From NCBI GenBank assembly GCA_013824085.1, contig PNNF01000021.1, forward strand, positions 1 through 38,599: a stretch of DNA of 38,599 nucleotides. Direction: 5' to 3'. Every line of letters begins with the position of its first letter. The stretch's first letter is position 1. This DNA is from Chlorobiaceae bacterium (GTDB lineage Bacteria; Bacteroidota; Ignavibacteria; Ignavibacteriales; Ignavibacteriaceae). Below are positions 16,370-27,088 of the stretch, piece by piece. Both the position numbers and the translations under genes were made by a program. The notes under the pieces are model-generated. The model searched no databases and had not been told where the DNA came from. It was given only the letters and a program-made list of their open reading frames with translations.

Positions 16370-17035
16370 TTATGCTCCTTTAACTTCTTTTTTTCTAAAT
16401 GGCAAACCAAATGCCACTAGTAATTCGAATGCTTCATTATCGGTCATAGCCGAGGTAACAAATGTGATATCCATTCCTTTAATTTTAGAAACTTTATCGA
16501 CATTTATTTCAGGGAAAATAATCTGTTCTTTTATACCTATTGTATAATTTCCTCTTCCATCAAAAGATTTATCGGACAAGCCTCTAAAATCTCTTACACG
16601 TGGAAGTGCAATATTAATAAATCTGTCAAGGAATTCATACATTTTATCTCTACGCAAAGTTACTTTGCAACCGATACTCATTCCCTCACGTAGCTTAAAA
16701 TTAGAAATTGCTTTTTTTGCTTTTCTTACTGAAGCTTTTTGTCCAGTGATAGTTTCCATCTCTTGAACTGCTTCTTCAAGAATTTTTGGATCTGTAACAG
16801 CAGCACCAACGCCCATATTTACAATTATCTTGTGAAGCTTAGGTACTTGCATAACATTTTTATAAGCAAGTTTTTCCTTTAAAGCTGGAACTAATTCTTT
16901 ATTATAATGCAACAAAAGACGACAAGGAATTTTTACTGCTTTTTCGACAACTTTAGTTTCTACAACTTTCGGTTGCTCTTTAGCATTCTTCTCTTTTTTT
17001 GGAGCTACTACTTTTTTTGTTTTTTTATCTGTCAT
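16370..17035 (-). CDS. rplE: 50S ribosomal protein L5 with lysine-rich N-terminal extension
   Basis: 221 residues, about 40 longer than typical L5. The conserved core starts near residue 43 ([19 protein letters not shown]), continues with [16 protein letters not shown] and [28 protein letters not shown], and ends [18 protein letters not shown]. Residues 1-38 are a low-complexity stretch rich in lysine, valine and glutamate. The ATG at 17035 is the first start after the rplX stop; a TTG pair just before the core has no ribosome binding site, so the extension is probably translated. L5 binds 5S rRNA and contacts the P-site tRNA and S13. Confidence 0.95.
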   Translation of the reverse strand: MTDKKTKKVVAPKKEKNAKEQPKVVETKVVEKAVKIPCRLLLHYNKELVPALKEKLAYKNVMQVPKLHKIIVNMGVGAAVTDPKILEEAVQEMETITGQKASVRKAKKAISNFKLREGMSIGCKVTLRRDKMYEFLDRFINIALPRVRDFRGLSDKSFDGRGNYTIGIKEQIIFPEINVDKVSKIKGMDITFVTSAMTDNEAFELLVAFGLPFRKKEVKGA

Positions 17036-17055
17036 TTATATTTAACCTAAAAGGG

Positions 17056-17385
17056 TTATTGTTTAAACATTTCGCCGGATTTTATACCAACTCTAGCTAT
17101 TCTTTTTTTACCAGTTTTTTCTTCCAAAACTATTCTTGATCCAATTCGAGTTGGTTCATTAGTTTTTGGATCTAAAATCATAACATTTGAGACATGAATT
17201 GGTTGCTCTTTTTCAAGAATTCCACCTTGTGGATTTCTTTGAGTTGGCTTAGTATGTCTTTTTCTAATATTTACGCCTTCAATGATTATTCTGTTCTGTT
17301 TAGGATAAACTTTTAGAACTTTTCCGGTTTTACTTTTATCGTTACCAGAAATAACCATTACCATATCATTTTTTTTAATTCTCAT
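17056..17385 (-). CDS. rplX: 50S ribosomal protein L24
   Basis: 109 residues. The N-terminal KOW motif is clear ([36 protein letters not shown]), followed by the usual [29 protein letters not shown] loop. L24 initiates 50S assembly at the 5' end of 23S rRNA and lies near the tunnel exit. It follows rplN by nine bases and precedes rplE by 20, the conserved order. Confidence 0.97.
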   Translation of the reverse strand: MRIKKNDMVMVISGNDKSKTGKVLKVYPKQNRIIIEGVNIRKRHTKPTQRNPQGGILEKEQPIHVSNVMILDPKTNEPTRIGSRIVLEEKTGKKRIARVGIKSGEMFKQ

Positions 17386-17394
17386 TGTAAACCT

Positions 17395-17763
17395 TTATAA
17401 AACTTCTGGAGCTAATGAAACAATTTTCATGTATTGTTTTTCTCTCAATTCTCTTGCAACTGGTCCAAAGATACGAGTTCCTCTTGGATCGCCTTGTGCA
17501 TTAAGAAGAACAACAGCATTTTCATCAAATCTAATGTAAGAGCCATCTTTTCTGCGAACTTCTTTTTTTGTTCTAACAATTACTGCTTTAGAAACTTCAC
17601 CTTTTTTTACTGCTCCATTAGGAATAGCAGACTTAACTGTAATGACGATAATGTCGCCAACAGTTGCATATTTTCTTCCACTACCGCCAAGAACACGAAT
17701 GCACCTGACTTTTTTAGCACCAGAATTATCTGCTGCAATTAAATTTGTTTCTTCTTGAATCAT
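17395..17763 (-). CDS. rplN: 50S ribosomal protein L14
   Basis: 122 residues, exact family length. It opens [28 protein letters not shown] and contains [36 protein letters not shown] and [15 protein letters not shown], the L14 signatures. L14 forms intersubunit bridges and, in other bacteria, is the docking site of the silencing factor RsfS. It lies 20 bases after rpsQ, with ATG start. Confidence 0.98.
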   Translation of the reverse strand: MIQEETNLIAADNSGAKKVRCIRVLGGSGRKYATVGDIIVITVKSAIPNGAVKKGEVSKAVIVRTKKEVRRKDGSYIRFDENAVVLLNAQGDPRGTRIFGPVARELREKQYMKIVSLAPEVL

Positions 17764-17783
17764 TTTTTAGCCACTCCTTAAAA

Positions 17784-18041
17784 CTACTTTGCTTTTTCAA
17801 TTACTTCTACTAAACGCCATCGTTTTTTACTGCTCAAAGGTCTTGTTTCCATTAATTTAACGACGTCACCAATAGTGCAGACGTTTAGTTCATCATGAGC
17901 CATAAGCTTAGTAGTTTTTGTAAAATATTTTTTATAAATCGGATGCGGAACTCTTCGTTCTATTGCAACCGAGATGGTTTTATCCATTTTATTGCTAACT
18001 ACAACACCGATTCTTGTTTTTCTTAATGCTCTTTGTTCCAT
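17784..18041 (-). CDS. rpsQ: 30S ribosomal protein S17
   Basis: 85 residues, an OB-fold protein. The signatures are [34 protein letters not shown] and the C-terminal [28 protein letters not shown]17 is a primary 16S rRNA binder in the 30S body. It lies between rpmC and rplN in conserved order, with 31 and 20 base gaps. Confidence 0.97.
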   Translation of the reverse strand: MEQRALRKTRIGVVVSNKMDKTISVAIERRVPHPIYKKYFTKTTKLMAHDELNVCTIGDVVKLMETRPLSSKKRWRLVEVIEKAK

Positions 18042-18072
18042 TTATAATGATCTTTCTTTCCTGCTTAATGAA

Positions 18073-18276
18073 TTACGATTTAACTTCTTTAGCAGCACGT
18101 TCTTTTAATATTGTTTTCATTTTAGCAATATCTCGTTTTGTGTTTCTGAGCTTTGCAGTATTGGTCAATTGCTTTAATTCATGAGCAAATCTTAAATCAA
18201 CAGAATTATTTTCTTCTTCAACAATTCTTTTTACTAACTCGTCAGTTGACATTTCTCTAATTTCTCTAATCTTCAT
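18073..18276 (-). CDS. rpmC: 50S ribosomal protein L29
   Basis: 67 residues from the ATG at 18276. An ATG five codons upstream (18291) would overlap rplP by 11 bases and add a non-conserved KDDS stretch. The inner ATG has AAGGA seven bases upstream, begins four bases after the rplP stop and gives the family start MKIREIREMSTDELVKRI, so I chose it. The two-helix body ends in RNTKRDIAKMKTILKERA. L29 lies beside the tunnel exit next to L23, where chaperones and SRP dock. Confidence 0.95.
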   Translation of the reverse strand: MKIREIREMSTDELVKRIVEEENNSVDLRFAHELKQLTNTAKLRNTKRDIAKMKTILKERAAKEVKS

Positions 18277-18280
18277 ACTG

Positions 18281-18700
18281 TCATCCTTCATAATCTGGTC
18301 TAGTTACAACTTTGGTTTTGATCGGAAGTTTATGAGAGCACAAAGATAAAGCTTCATTAGCAATTTCTTTAGTTACTCCAGAGACTTCAAACATAATTCT
18401 TCCGGGTTTTACGACAGCCACCCAAAATTCAGGAGCGCCTTTACCTTTACCCATTCTTGTTTCAAGCGGTTTCTTAGAAACTGGCTTGTCAGGGAAAATT
18501 CTGATCCAGACTTTTCCATCTCTTTTCATTTTTCTTGAGAGAGCGACACGGCAAGCTTCAATCTGCCGGCTTGTAATCCAAGCTGGTTCCATAGCTTTTA
18601 ATCCGAAATCACCGAAGGCAACTGAAAAACCTGCTTTAGCTTTTCCTTTCCTTCTGCCTCTATGCGCTCTTCTGTATTTAACTCTTTTTGGTAATAACAT
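18281..18700 (-). CDS. rplP: 50S ribosomal protein L16
   Basis: 139 residues. It starts [21 protein letters not shown] and has [41 protein letters not shown] and the catalytic-region [24 protein letters not shown]16 organises the A-site and peptidyl transferase region of the large subunit. It lies 20 bases after rpsC, with ATG and GGAG upstream. No alteration in the conserved loop is seen. Confidence 0.98.
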   Translation of the reverse strand: MLLPKRVKYRRAHRGRRKGKAKAGFSVAFGDFGLKAMEPAWITSRQIEACRVALSRKMKRDGKVWIRIFPDKPVSKKPLETRMGKGKGAPEFWVAVVKPGRIMFEVSGVTKEIANEALSLCSHKLPIKTKVVTRPDYEG

Positions 18701-18720
18701 TATTTAATTTCTCCAACAAA

Positions 18721-19362
18721 TTATTCTGAGGAACGTTTTCCTAAAATTTCTCCTCGACAAATCCACACTTTTATTCCAATGGATCCATAGATAGTTTCAG
18801 CTCTGCCATTTGCGTAATCGATATCAGCTCTAATAGTATGAAGTGGAATTCTTCCTTCTTTATATTGCTCAGTTCTTGCCATTTCCGCACCACCAAGTCT
18901 TCCGGAACATTTAATTCTTATTCCTTCAGCTCCCATTCTCATGGTTGCAGAGATTGCAGTTTTCATTGCTCTTCTGAAAGAGATTCTGCCTTCAATTTGA
19001 TTCGCAATTTGTTCAGCAACTAAGAAAGCATCTAATTCAGGTCTTTTAATTTCGGTAATCTGAATTTTTACATCTTTATCTGTAACACTTTTTAATTCTT
19101 GTTCGAGTTGAGAAATTTCTTTTCCACTCTTTCCAATTACTACACCGGGTCTGGATGTATGAATTGTAATAATTACATTTCTTGACGTTCTATCAATAAT
19201 TATCTTTGAAATACCAGCCTTTTTAAGTCTGCTTCTGAGATATCCTCTTATTTTATCGTCTTCTTTAAGTTTTAAGGAATAAGATTTTGATTCAAACCAA
19301 TTTGAATCCCAACCTCTTATTATACCAACTCTAAAACCTACAGGGTGAGTTTTCTGTCCCAA
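18721..19362 (-). CDS. rpsC: 30S ribosomal protein S3 (TTG start)
   Basis: 213 residues. The start [22 protein letters not shown] is canonical, followed by the KH domain with [13 protein letters not shown] in the middle, and the C-terminal [34 protein letters not shown] and [25 protein letters not shown]3 forms the mRNA entry tunnel and helicase centre with S4 and S5. The start codon is TTG at 19362, preceded by a perfect AAGGAGGT site. It lies nine bases after rplV. Confidence 0.97.
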   Translation of the reverse strand: MGQKTHPVGFRVGIIRGWDSNWFESKSYSLKLKEDDKIRGYLRSRLKKAGISKIIIDRTSRNVIITIHTSRPGVVIGKSGKEISQLEQELKSVTDKDVKIQITEIKRPELDAFLVAEQIANQIEGRISFRRAMKTAISATMRMGAEGIRIKCSGRLGGAEMARTEQYKEGRIPLHTIRADIDYANGRAETIYGSIGIKVWICRGEILGKRSSE

Positions 19363-19371
19363 TCTACCTCC

Positions 19372-19719
19372 TTAGACTTTCTTCTTTGCAACAACAATTG
19401 TTAAATGACATGATCTTTTCCTTATGCGATAAGCTCTACCCATCGGTGCGGGTGAAATTCTTTTCACTGTCGGTCCTTGATTCACAAAAACTTCTTTCAC
19501 GAACAATTCACTTGGATCAACTTTTCCTTCATCACCTTTGTGAAGGAAATTAGCGATAGCAGATTTTAGTGTTTTTTCAGCATCCTTAGCAGAGTGCTTC
19601 GGTTGAAAATGTAAAATCTCTAATGCTTTATTCGCAGATACTCCACGAATTAAGTCAACCACTAATCTCATTTTTCGTGGTGAAGAGCCGATATATTTAT
19701 TTATTGCTTTCGCTTCCAT
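19372..19719 (-). CDS. rplV: 50S ribosomal protein L22
   Basis: 115 residues. Family blocks are SSPRKMRLVVDLIRGVSANKALEILHFQPKHSAK and the extended tunnel hairpin with VKRISPAPMGRAYRIRKRSCHLTIVV. The hairpin reaches the polypeptide exit tunnel, where macrolide-resistance changes occur in other bacteria. It follows rpsS by 23 bases, ATG start. Confidence 0.97.
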   Translation of the reverse strand: MEAKAINKYIGSSPRKMRLVVDLIRGVSANKALEILHFQPKHSAKDAEKTLKSAIANFLHKGDEGKVDPSELFVKEVFVNQGPTVKRISPAPMGRAYRIRKRSCHLTIVVAKKKV

Positions 19720-19742
19720 TTTTCCTCAATCTCAAAATCTAT

Positions 19743-20030
19743 TTACTTTGACTTAGACGCTTTTTCAGCTTTTGTACCAGGGTGCGATCTGAAAATTCTT
19801 GTAGGCGAAAACTCACCTAACTTATGACCAACCATATTCTCAGTAATAAAAACAGGGATCATTTTATTTCCATTGTGCACCGCTATTGTATGACCAACAA
19901 AATCTGGTGATATCGTTGAAGACCGTGACCAAGTTTTAATAATCTTTTTTTGATTAACTTGATTAAGTGCATCAACTTTTTTCAATAACTTAATATCTAT
20001 GTAAGGACCTTTTTTTACCGAACGAGGCAT
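19743..20030 (-). CDS. rpsS: 30S ribosomal protein S19
   Basis: 95 residues. It opens [22 protein letters not shown] and carries [46 protein letters not shown], the S19 signatures. S19 forms a complex with S13 in the 30S head, near the A-site tRNA. It lies eight bases after rplB and 23 before rplV. Confidence 0.97.
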   Translation of the reverse strand: MPRSVKKGPYIDIKLLKKVDALNQVNQKKIIKTWSRSSTISPDFVGHTIAVHNGNKMIPVFITENMVGHKLGEFSPTRIFRSHPGTKAEKASKSK

Positions 20031-20038
20031 ATCATTCT

Positions 20039-20863
20039 CTACTTACGTCGTTTAATAATATATTTATTAGAAATATTTTTTCTTTTTCTTGTCTTTAAGC
20101 CTTTAGCTTTTTGTCCCCATGGAGAGACTGGATGTCCACCGCCTGAAGTTTTACCTTCACCACCACCCATCGGGTGATCTACAGGATTCATCGCAACACC
20201 TCTAACTCTGGGTCTTCTTCCTAACCATCGTGATCTACCTGCTTTACCTGAACTTATGTTCAACTGTTCAGCATTTCCTACAACACCAAGTGTAGCCATA
20301 CAATCTAATCGTATCAATCTAATTTCACCAGATGGCAATTTTACTTGCGCAAATTCTTTCTCTTTAGCCATCAATTGTAGCGAGCAACCAGCACTTCTAC
20401 CAAGCTGTCCACCTTTCCCCGGCTTCAATTCAACGTTGTGAATAAAGCTACCGAGCGGAATTTCTTTTAATGTTAGTGCGTTTCCAACTTTAATATCAGA
20501 ACCTGGTCCGGATACAATTGAATCACCAACTTTTAATTGATCAGGAGCGAGAATATATCTTTTTTCACCATCAACATAAAACAACAAAGCTATTCTGCAA
20601 GATCTATTAGGATCATACTCAATTGAAAATACTTTTGCAGGGATTCCAAATTTATTTCGTTTGAAATCGATAAGTCGATATTTTCTTTTGTGTCCACCAC
20701 CAACAAATCGAGTAGTAATTCTTCCGTGATTATTTCTACCGCCAGTTTTCTTTAACGAAACGGTTAAAGATTTTTCCGGAGTCGATTTAGTAATTTCTTC
20801 AAATGAAGAACTTAATTTAAATCTTGACGAAGGTGTTACCGGTTTTGATTTTATAATTGCCAT
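20039..20863 (-). CDS. rplB: 50S ribosomal protein L2
   Basis: 274 residues. The OB-fold and SH3-like RNA-binding domains are both present ([24 protein letters not shown] and [22 protein letters not shown]). The C-terminal loop has [21 protein letters not shown] followed by GGHPVSPWG, including the histidine important for peptidyl transferase activity. L2 is one of the largest and most conserved proteins of the 50S core. It follows rplW by 14 bases. Confidence 0.98.
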   Translation of the reverse strand: MAIIKSKPVTPSSRFKLSSSFEEITKSTPEKSLTVSLKKTGGRNNHGRITTRFVGGGHKRKYRLIDFKRNKFGIPAKVFSIEYDPNRSCRIALLFYVDGEKRYILAPDQLKVGDSIVSGPGSDIKVGNALTLKEIPLGSFIHNVELKPGKGGQLGRSAGCSLQLMAKEKEFAQVKLPSGEIRLIRLDCMATLGVVGNAEQLNISSGKAGRSRWLGRRPRVRGVAMNPVDHPMGGGEGKTSGGGHPVSPWGQKAKGLKTRKRKNISNKYIIKRRK

Positions 20864-20877
20864 TCTAATTCCAAAAA

Positions 20878-21171
20878 CTATGCTTGTTCAAAAATTTCTA
20901 TTTTTTCACCAGACTTCAAAGTTACAATTGCTTTTTTATACCTTGAAGTTCTACCGGAAAATCTACCTCTTTTGGTGAATTGAGTTTTTGATTTTCCTTT
21001 GAATCTAATTGTATTTACATCAGTAACGTTCACATTAAATTTCTTTTTAATGATAGCTGCAATTTCAATTTTATTTGCATCATAAAGAACAATAAAACCG
21101 TATTTATTTTCAGCGGCATTAATATTTGTCATTTTCTCAGTAAATAGAGGTTTAATCAATACGTTTCTCAT
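20878..21171 (-). CDS. rplW: 50S ribosomal protein L23
   Basis: 97 residues. It starts [37 protein letters not shown] and contains the [17 protein letters not shown] strand and the basic [33 protein letters not shown] end. L23 lies at the tunnel exit and docks trigger factor and SRP. Its ATG shares one base with the stop of rplD, which implies coupled translation. Confidence 0.97.
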   Translation of the reverse strand: MRNVLIKPLFTEKMTNINAAENKYGFIVLYDANKIEIAAIIKKKFNVNVTDVNTIRFKGKSKTQFTKRGRFSGRTSRYKKAIVTLKSGEKIEIFEQA

Positions 21172-21815
21172 TACACTACCTCTTTATTAACTTGATACAT
21201 CATATTCATTGCTTCGACGGCACTTTTTTGAATAACCAACATCTGATTATCTAAAATATGATATGTACTTGCTTTACTTGCTTCCAAAATACTTACCTTA
21301 GGAATATTTCTACCAGATTTCCAAACTTGTTCTTGTTTACCATTTGTAAGCAAGAGAGTTTTTTTACCAGATAGTTTTAATGCAGTTAAAATATCAACAA
21401 ATTCTTTTGTCTTTGGTGCATTAAAATTAAAATCTTCAACAATCATCAACTGACCATCTTTAACTTTATGAGAAAGTGCAGATTTTTTTGCGAGCATTTT
21501 AATCTTCTTCGGTAAATCTTGACGGTAACTTCTTGGACGAGGTCCAAAAATAGTTCCACCACCGACCCACAAAGGAGATCTAATTGTACCAGCTCGAGCA
21601 CCGCCTCTTCCTTTTTGCTTCCAAGGTTTTTTACCACCACCACGGACTTCACTTCTCTCTTTAGTTTTGTGAGTTCCTTGGCGTTGATTAGCCAAATAAG
21701 CCTTTACTGAAAGATAAATTACGTGGTCATTTGGTTCGATACCAAATATGCCATCGGATAATTCAATTTTTTCATCCGACAACGAGCCATCTTTTTTATA
21801 AATATCTATTAACAT
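21171..21815 (-). CDS. rplD: 50S ribosomal protein L4
   Basis: 214 residues. The long tunnel-lining loop is conserved: RQGTHKTKERSEVRGGGKKPWKQKGRGGARAGTIRSPLWVGGGTIFGPRPRSY. The globular part has LPKKIKMLAKKSALSHKVKDGQLMIVEDF. L4 reaches the exit-tunnel constriction; in E. coli it also represses its own operon by attenuation, but no S10-leader-type structure was recognised here. It follows rplC by 11 bases. Confidence 0.97.
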   Translation of the reverse strand: MLIDIYKKDGSLSDEKIELSDGIFGIEPNDHVIYLSVKAYLANQRQGTHKTKERSEVRGGGKKPWKQKGRGGARAGTIRSPLWVGGGTIFGPRPRSYRQDLPKKIKMLAKKSALSHKVKDGQLMIVEDFNFNAPKTKEFVDILTALKLSGKKTLLLTNGKQEQVWKSGRNIPKVSILEASKASTYHILDNQMLVIQKSAVEAMNMMYQVNKEVV

Positions 21816-21826
21816 CTTTTTCCAAA

Positions 21827-22450
21827 CTACTTTTTATGTAATTCTAATATTGAATTTCTATGTCCGGGAACTGCGCCTTTAACTAAAACTATATTTTTAT
21901 CAACCAATACTTTTACAACTTTTAGGTTTCTAACGGATACGTTATCTCCACCCATACGTCCAGCCATTTTTTGACCTTTGAAAACTCGTGAAGGAGAAGA
22001 ACTCGCTCCAATAGAACCGGGGGCTCTAACTCTATCACTCTGACCGTGAGTCGCGCTTCCAACTCCACTAAAATTATGACGTTTAACTACTCCTTGAAAA
22101 CCCTTACCTTTGCTCACACCAGAAACTTTAATTAATTCGCCTTCAGTAAAGAAATCAGCTTTTAGTTCATCTCCCATTTTAAAATCGGAGATATTGTTGA
22201 ACTTAAATTCTCGTAAGACAGAAGCGATAGCCGTACCCTTTTTTTCAAAATAAGTAGCAACAGGTTTAGTTGATGCTTTCCGCTTTTTCTCACCAAATCC
22301 TAATTGAATAGCCTCATAACCATTTTTTTCTTTAGTGCGTATCTCAATCACCTTACAAGGACCAACTTCGATAGCAGTGACAGAAATTTTAATTCCGTCA
22401 GGGCTAAAAATTGTTGTCATTCCTATTTTCTTGCCGATTAAACCAGCCAT
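21827..22450 (-). CDS. rplC: 50S ribosomal protein L3
   Basis: 207 residues. It starts MAGLIGKKIGMTTIFSPDGIKISVTAIEVGPCKVIEI and has the peptidyl-transferase loop GVVKRHNFSGVGSATHGQSDRVRAPGSIGASSSPSRVFKGQKMAGRMG, including the glutamine that PrmB-type enzymes methylate in other bacteria. L3 helps start 50S assembly. It lies 15 bases after rpsJ, the usual S10-operon order. Confidence 0.97.
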   Translation of the reverse strand: MAGLIGKKIGMTTIFSPDGIKISVTAIEVGPCKVIEIRTKEKNGYEAIQLGFGEKKRKASTKPVATYFEKKGTAIASVLREFKFNNISDFKMGDELKADFFTEGELIKVSGVSKGKGFQGVVKRHNFSGVGSATHGQSDRVRAPGSIGASSSPSRVFKGQKMAGRMGGDNVSVRNLKVVKVLVDKNIVLVKGAVPGHRNSILELHKK

Positions 22451-22465
22451 TTTTTCTCCAAAACC

Positions 22466-22774
22466 TTATAACTTAATTTCAATATCAACTCCAGCGGGAA
22501 TGTCCAGCTTACTCAAAGAGTCGATTGTTTTAGCGTTAGAATTATGAATATCAATAATTCTTTTATGTGCTCTTGTCTCAAATTGTTCACGAGATTTTTT
22601 ATCAACGTGAGGAGATCTTAACACAGTGTAAACGGTTCTTTTCGTTGGCAAAGGAATAGGACCAGATACAACTGCACCAGTACTTCTAACAGTTTTAATA
22701 ATTTTCTCGGTTGATTTATCAATCAATATATGATCGTATGATTTTAATCTAATTCTAATTTTTTGACTCGGCAC
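22466..22774 (-). CDS. rpsJ: 30S ribosomal protein S10 / NusE (GTG start)
   Basis: 102 residues. The sequence [23 protein letters not shown], then [34 protein letters not shown], ending [11 protein letters not shown], is canonical S10. It works in the 30S head and also as NusE, which binds NusB and NusG during antitermination and transcription-translation coupling. The start is GTG at 22774 with GGAG about ten bases upstream. It follows tuf by 62 bases, so the str and S10 operons are fused here. Confidence 0.97.
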   Translation of the reverse strand: MPSQKIRIRLKSYDHILIDKSTEKIIKTVRSTGAVVSGPIPLPTKRTVYTVLRSPHVDKKSREQFETRAHKRIIDIHNSNAKTIDSLSKLDIPAGVDIEIKL

Positions 22775-22804
22775 TTAAAATATCTCCTAAAAATTTATTA
22801 TGGC

Positions 22805-22819
22805 GAAGTAACTTACTTC
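22805..22819 (-). other. Small palindrome between tuf and rpsJ
   Basis: GAAGTAA and TTACTTC flank a single base, 17 bases after the tuf stop. As RNA it can form a 5-bp GAAGU/ACUUC stem with a 5-base loop. There is no U-tract right after it, so it is not a clear terminator. It could stabilise the tuf message or be chance. Confidence 0.3.
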
Positions 22820-22836
22820 TACCTTTTAGCTTTCTA

Positions 22837-24042
22837 TTATTCAATAATTTTTGTAACTACACCAGCTCCAACAGTTCGTCCACCTTCTCTAATAGCAAAT
22901 CTTAATCCATCTTCCATCGCAATATTTGTAATCAATTCAATCGATAATTTCACACTATCACCCGGCATAACCATTTCAACACCTTCAGGTAAAGTAGCCA
23001 CTCCAGTTACGTCAGTTGTTCTGAAATAGAACTGAGGTCTGTATCCGTTAAAGAAAGGAGTATGTCTTCCACCTTCTTCTTTTGAAAGGATGTAAACTTC
23101 GCCTTCAAATTTGTGGTGAGGGGTAATAGATCCAGTTTTAGCAAGAACCATTCCTCTTTCAATTTCATTTTTATCAACGCCTCGCAATAAGATACCTGCG
23201 TTGTCTCCAGCCATTGCTGAATCTAATTCTTTTCTAAACATTTCAACACCAGTAACAACAGTTTTCTTGTGAAGTCCAAGTCCAACTAATTCAACTTCTT
23301 CTTGAATTCTAACTTGTCCTCTTTCAACTCTTCCAGTAGCTACAGTTCCTCGACCGGTAATAGAAAAAACGTCTTCCACGGGCATCAAGAAAGGTTTATC
23401 AACTTCTCTCAGTGGTATTGGAATATAGTTATCAACTGCGTCCATTAATTCCCAGATGCAAGTATATCTTTCATCATCAGTAGGAGCATTACTCGTACCA
23501 GCTTCGAGTGCTCTTAAAGCAGAACCTTTGATAACTGGAATTTCGTCTCCAGGGAATTCATATTTATTTAACAAATCTCTAATTTCAACTTCAACTAATT
23601 CAATCAATTCAGCGTCATCAACCATATCGACTTTATTCATAAAGACAACGATTCTAGGAACACCAACTTGACGAGCAAGCAAGATATGTTCTCTTGTTTG
23701 TGGCATCGGACCATCAGTAGCAGCCACAACTACGATAGCACCGTCCATTTGTGCAGCACCAGTGATCATGTTTTTCACATAATCCGCGTGACCTGGACAG
23801 TCAACGTGTGCATAATGTCTTTTTGCAGTAGAGTATTCAACGTGTGCAGTAGCAATCGTGATTCCTCTTTCTCTCTCTTCAGGTGCATTATCGATTGAAT
23901 CGAATGTTCTAACTTGTGACAAACCTTTTTTTGCTAAAGCCATTGTAATAGCAGCTGTTAAGGTTGTTTTACCATGATCTACGTGACCAATGGTTCCCAC
24001 GTTTACGTGAGGTTTACTACGATCAAATTTTTCCTTTGCCAT
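22837..24042 (-). CDS. tuf: Elongation factor Tu
   Basis: 401 residues. GTPase motifs: GHVDHGKT (19-26), DCPGH (81-85, with catalytic H85) and NKVD (136-139). Domains II and III follow ([21 protein letters not shown], and the C-terminal [19 protein letters not shown]). EF-Tu brings aminoacyl-tRNA to the ribosomal A site. Only this tuf copy lies in the window; the place after the tRNA-Thr near 38490, where E. coli carries tufB, holds rpmG instead. It lies 39 bases after fusA. Confidence 0.98.
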   Translation of the reverse strand: MAKEKFDRSKPHVNVGTIGHVDHGKTTLTAAITMALAKKGLSQVRTFDSIDNAPEERERGITIATAHVEYSTAKRHYAHVDCPGHADYVKNMITGAAQMDGAIVVVAATDGPMPQTREHILLARQVGVPRIVVFMNKVDMVDDAELIELVEVEIRDLLNKYEFPGDEIPVIKGSALRALEAGTSNAPTDDERYTCIWELMDAVDNYIPIPLREVDKPFLMPVEDVFSITGRGTVATGRVERGQVRIQEEVELVGLGLHKKTVVTGVEMFRKELDSAMAGDNAGILLRGVDKNEIERGMVLAKTGSITPHHKFEGEVYILSKEEGGRHTPFFNGYRPQFYFRTTDVTGVATLPEGVEMVMPGDSVKLSIELITNIAMEDGLRFAIREGGRTVGAGVVTKIIE

Positions 24043-24081
24043 TTATAACTCCTTTAGAATAATATTTTCAATTTTTTTTCG

Positions 24082-26175
24082 TTAAGAAACGTTCTTTTTA
24101 CCTAGTGTTTTTTCTGAGATCTCGTCTGCTATACTTTTCGGAACTTCAGAATAATGAGAAAACTGCATCGAATAAATTGCTCTTCCTTGAGTCATGCTTC
24201 TTAAGACAGTAGCATAACCAAACATTTCAGAAAGAGGAACAATTGCTTTAATTACTTGAGCATCTTTTCTTGCAGTAAAGCCTTCAATTCTACCTCGTCT
24301 TGAGTTTAAGTCACCCATAACATCACCGAGGTAATCTTCAGGGGACACAACTTCAACCGCCATAACTGGCTCTAAGAGAATTGGTTTAGCTTTTCTAGCA
24401 CCTTCTTTGAATCCGATAGATCCTGCAACCTTGAATGATAATTCATCTGAATCAACATCGTGGAAAGATCCATCAAACAATTTAACTTTTACGTCAACAA
24501 CTGGAAAGCCTGCAATAACACCATTGCGCATTGCTTCTTGAACACCAGTCGAAACAGATGGGATATATTCTTTTGGAACAGATCCACCAATAATTCCATT
24601 AATAAATTCAAAACCTTTGCCTGGTTCATTAGGCGAAAGTTGTAACCATACGTGTCCATACTTTCCACGTCCACCAGATTGCTTGATAAACTTTCCTTCG
24701 ACATCAACTGTCTTAGTAATTGTTTCTCTATAAGCAACTTGAGGTTTACCAACGTTTGCATCAACCTTAAACTCACGCTTCATTCTATCAACAATAATTT
24801 CAAGATGAAGTTCTCCCATACCACTGATAAGCGTTTGACCTGTTTCGTCATCAACTTTAACTCTAAATGTTGGATCTTCATCAGACAATTTCTGTAAAGA
24901 TTCAGAAAGCCTATCTTGATCGGCTTTAGTTTTGGGTTCAATAGCAATTTGAATAACAGGTTCAGGGAAAATCATTCTCTCCATCACAACTGCTTCACTC
25001 TCATCACAAAGTGTATCACCAGTACGAGTATATTTCAAACCAACAGCTGCAGCAATATCACCAGCTCTAACTTCCGAAATCTCTTCTCTGTGATTTGCAT
25101 GCATCTGAAGCAAACGACTAATTCGCTCTTTTTTTCCAGAAATTGAGTTATAAACATACGAACCAGCAGTCAATTTACCAGTATAAACTCTAAAAAAAGT
25201 TAATTTACCTACATACGGATCAGTCATCAACTTGAAAGCAAGAGCAGTAAATTTTTCTTCTTCACTAACTTCTCTTAATACTTGGTCATTAATACCAACG
25301 TGATGAACTTCAATTTTTCCAAAATCTCTTGGTGAAGGTAAAAAATCAACTACTGCATCTAATAGACGTTGCACACCTTTATTTTTAAAAGATGAGCCAC
25401 AAAGCACAGGAATAATCTTTGCTTGAATGGTAGCTGTTCTTAAAACATTAATAATTTCAGCTGGAGAAATTTCTTTACCTTCGAGATATTTCTCAAGTAG
25501 AGTATCATCAACATCAGAGACAGCTTCGAGCATTTCAGTTCTGTATTTAGTTGCAATTTCTTTTAAGTCATTTGGAATAGGCATTTCATCATAAGTGCTA
25601 CCTAAAGTATCGTCATGAAAAATGCGAGCTTTTCCTGAAATCAAATCAACTATTCCTGAGAATAAATCTCCCTCTCCAATTGGGAGAGTAATAGGAATAG
25701 CATTAGCACCTAATCTATCTTTAATCATACCAACTGCGTTATAAAAATCAGCACCAACGCGATCCATTTTGTTAATGAATGCGAGTCTCGGGACTTGATA
25801 TTTATCGGCTTGACGCCAAACAGTTTCTGATTGTGGTTCAACGCCACCAACAGCACAGAACAAAGCGACAGCACCATCTAAAACTCTTAACGATCTTTCA
25901 ACTTCAACAGTAAAGTCAACGTGACCAGGGGTATCAATAATATTAACTTGGTGATCTCTCCAAAAGCAAGTTGTAGCAGCACTAGTGATAGTGATACCTC
26001 TTTCTTTTTCTTGTTCCATCCAATCCATTGTCGCAGCACCGTCGTGCACTTCACCTAATCTATGAGTTCTACCAGTATAAAATAAAATTCTCTCTGTGGT
26101 CGTAGTTTTGCCAGCATCGATGTGTGCCATGATGCCAATGTTTCTGACTTTATCTATCGGGAAAGTTTGTTTCAT
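24082..26175 (-). CDS. fusA: Elongation factor G
   Basis: 697 residues. GTPase motifs: AHIDAGKT (17-24), DTPGH (81-85) and NKMD (135-138). Domains II-V follow with the usual blocks ([59 protein letters not shown] near the C-terminus). EF-G drives translocation of tRNAs and mRNA, and ribosome recycling. It lies 23 bases after rpsG, as in the str operon. It is the canonical EF-G, not the truncated or spdEFG forms, judging from the full set of motifs. Confidence 0.98.
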   Translation of the reverse strand: MKQTFPIDKVRNIGIMAHIDAGKTTTTERILFYTGRTHRLGEVHDGAATMDWMEQEKERGITITSAATTCFWRDHQVNIIDTPGHVDFTVEVERSLRVLDGAVALFCAVGGVEPQSETVWRQADKYQVPRLAFINKMDRVGADFYNAVGMIKDRLGANAIPITLPIGEGDLFSGIVDLISGKARIFHDDTLGSTYDEMPIPNDLKEIATKYRTEMLEAVSDVDDTLLEKYLEGKEISPAEIINVLRTATIQAKIIPVLCGSSFKNKGVQRLLDAVVDFLPSPRDFGKIEVHHVGINDQVLREVSEEEKFTALAFKLMTDPYVGKLTFFRVYTGKLTAGSYVYNSISGKKERISRLLQMHANHREEISEVRAGDIAAAVGLKYTRTGDTLCDESEAVVMERMIFPEPVIQIAIEPKTKADQDRLSESLQKLSDEDPTFRVKVDDETGQTLISGMGELHLEIIVDRMKREFKVDANVGKPQVAYRETITKTVDVEGKFIKQSGGRGKYGHVWLQLSPNEPGKGFEFINGIIGGSVPKEYIPSVSTGVQEAMRNGVIAGFPVVDVKVKLFDGSFHDVDSDELSFKVAGSIGFKEGARKAKPILLEPVMAVEVVSPEDYLGDVMGDLNSRRGRIEGFTARKDAQVIKAIVPLSEMFGYATVLRSMTQGRAIYSMQFSHYSEVPKSIADEISEKTLGKKNVS

Positions 26176-26198
26176 TATCTATCGTATTCCTAAATCTA

Positions 26199-26666
26199 TT
26201 ACCACTTAAAATGAGCAAATGCTTTATTAGCTTCTGCCATTTTATGTATGTCTTCACGCTTCTTAACAGCAGAACCTTCGTTGTTAGAAGCAGATATTAA
26301 TTCGCCAGCTAATTTAGCGGCCATTGATTTTTCATTTCTAGAAAGCGAATAAGTTTTTAACCATCTCATTCCGAGGGCAATTCTTCTTTCGGGACGAACT
26401 TCCATAGGAACTTGATAAGTAGCGCCACCAACTCTGCGGCTTCTAACTTCAATTAATGGTTGAATATTATTCAATGCTTTCTTAAATACTTCTAAACCTG
26501 GTTTTTTTGTTTTTTCTTCAATTATACCAAAAGCATCATATACAATATTTCTTGCAACTGCTTTTTTTCCATCAAGCATCAAACAATTAATAAATTTTGC
26601 AACTATCAAATCATTGAATCTTGGATCAGGTTTAATATATCTTTTTTCGGCTCTTTTCTTTCTCAT
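26199..26666 (-). CDS. rpsG: 30S ribosomal protein S7
   Basis: 155 residues. Starts [35 protein letters not shown] and contains the beta-hairpin and C-terminal blocks [32 protein letters not shown] and [58 protein letters not shown]7 nucleates the 30S head and lines the E-site. It begins two bases after the rpsL stop. Confidence 0.98.
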   Translation of the reverse strand: MRKKRAEKRYIKPDPRFNDLIVAKFINCLMLDGKKAVARNIVYDAFGIIEEKTKKPGLEVFKKALNNIQPLIEVRSRRVGGATYQVPMEVRPERRIALGMRWLKTYSLSRNEKSMAAKLAGELISASNNEGSAVKKREDIHKMAEANKAFAHFKW

Positions 26667-26668
26667 AA

Positions 26669-27046
26669 TTATTTTGCTTTCGGTTTTTTAGCTCCGTATT
26701 TAGAGCGACCTTGTTTTCTATCTTCTACACCGTTTGAATCTAAAGTACCACGAATAATGTGATATCTTACTCCCGGTAAATCTTTAACTCTTCCTCCACG
26801 AATTAATACGATTGAGTGCTCTTGCAAATTATGTCCTTCTCCAGGAATATATGCAGTAACCTCAATATTATTCGTGAGTCTAACTCTTGCTACTTTTCTC
26901 AAAGCAGAGTTAGGTTTTTTAGGTGTAGTCGTGTAAACACGTGTACAAACACCTCTTTTTTGTGGACAAGCATCTAAAGCAGGGGCTTTCCCTTTTGCTA
27001 CGATAACAAGTCTTCCTTTTCGAATCAACTGATTTATAGTTGGCAC
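26669..27046 (-). CDS. rpsL: 30S ribosomal protein S12 (GTG start)
   Basis: 125 residues. It starts [11 protein letters not shown] and has the decoding-centre loops [19 protein letters not shown] (K43/K44) and [20 protein letters not shown] (K88, D89). Lysines at the sites of streptomycin-resistance mutations are wild type. S12 monitors codon-anticodon pairing in the A site. The GTG start at 27046 is about 36 bases downstream of the predicted start of transcription from a near-consensus promoter, so rpsL is likely the first gene of the str-S10-spc-alpha block. Confidence 0.98.
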   Translation of the reverse strand: MPTINQLIRKGRLVIVAKGKAPALDACPQKRGVCTRVYTTTPKKPNSALRKVARVRLTNNIEVTAYIPGEGHNLQEHSIVLIRGGRVKDLPGVRYHIIRGTLDSNGVEDRKQGRSKYGAKKPKAK

Positions 27047-27088
27047 TAAAACTCCAAACGATTAAAAATCAAAAAAAATTAGCCTTTC

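Noticed and set aside
18073-18291. rpmC starting at the upstream ATG (18291)
   Set aside because: It would overlap rplP and add non-conserved residues; the inner ATG at 18276 has a better spaced AAGGA and a family-like start.
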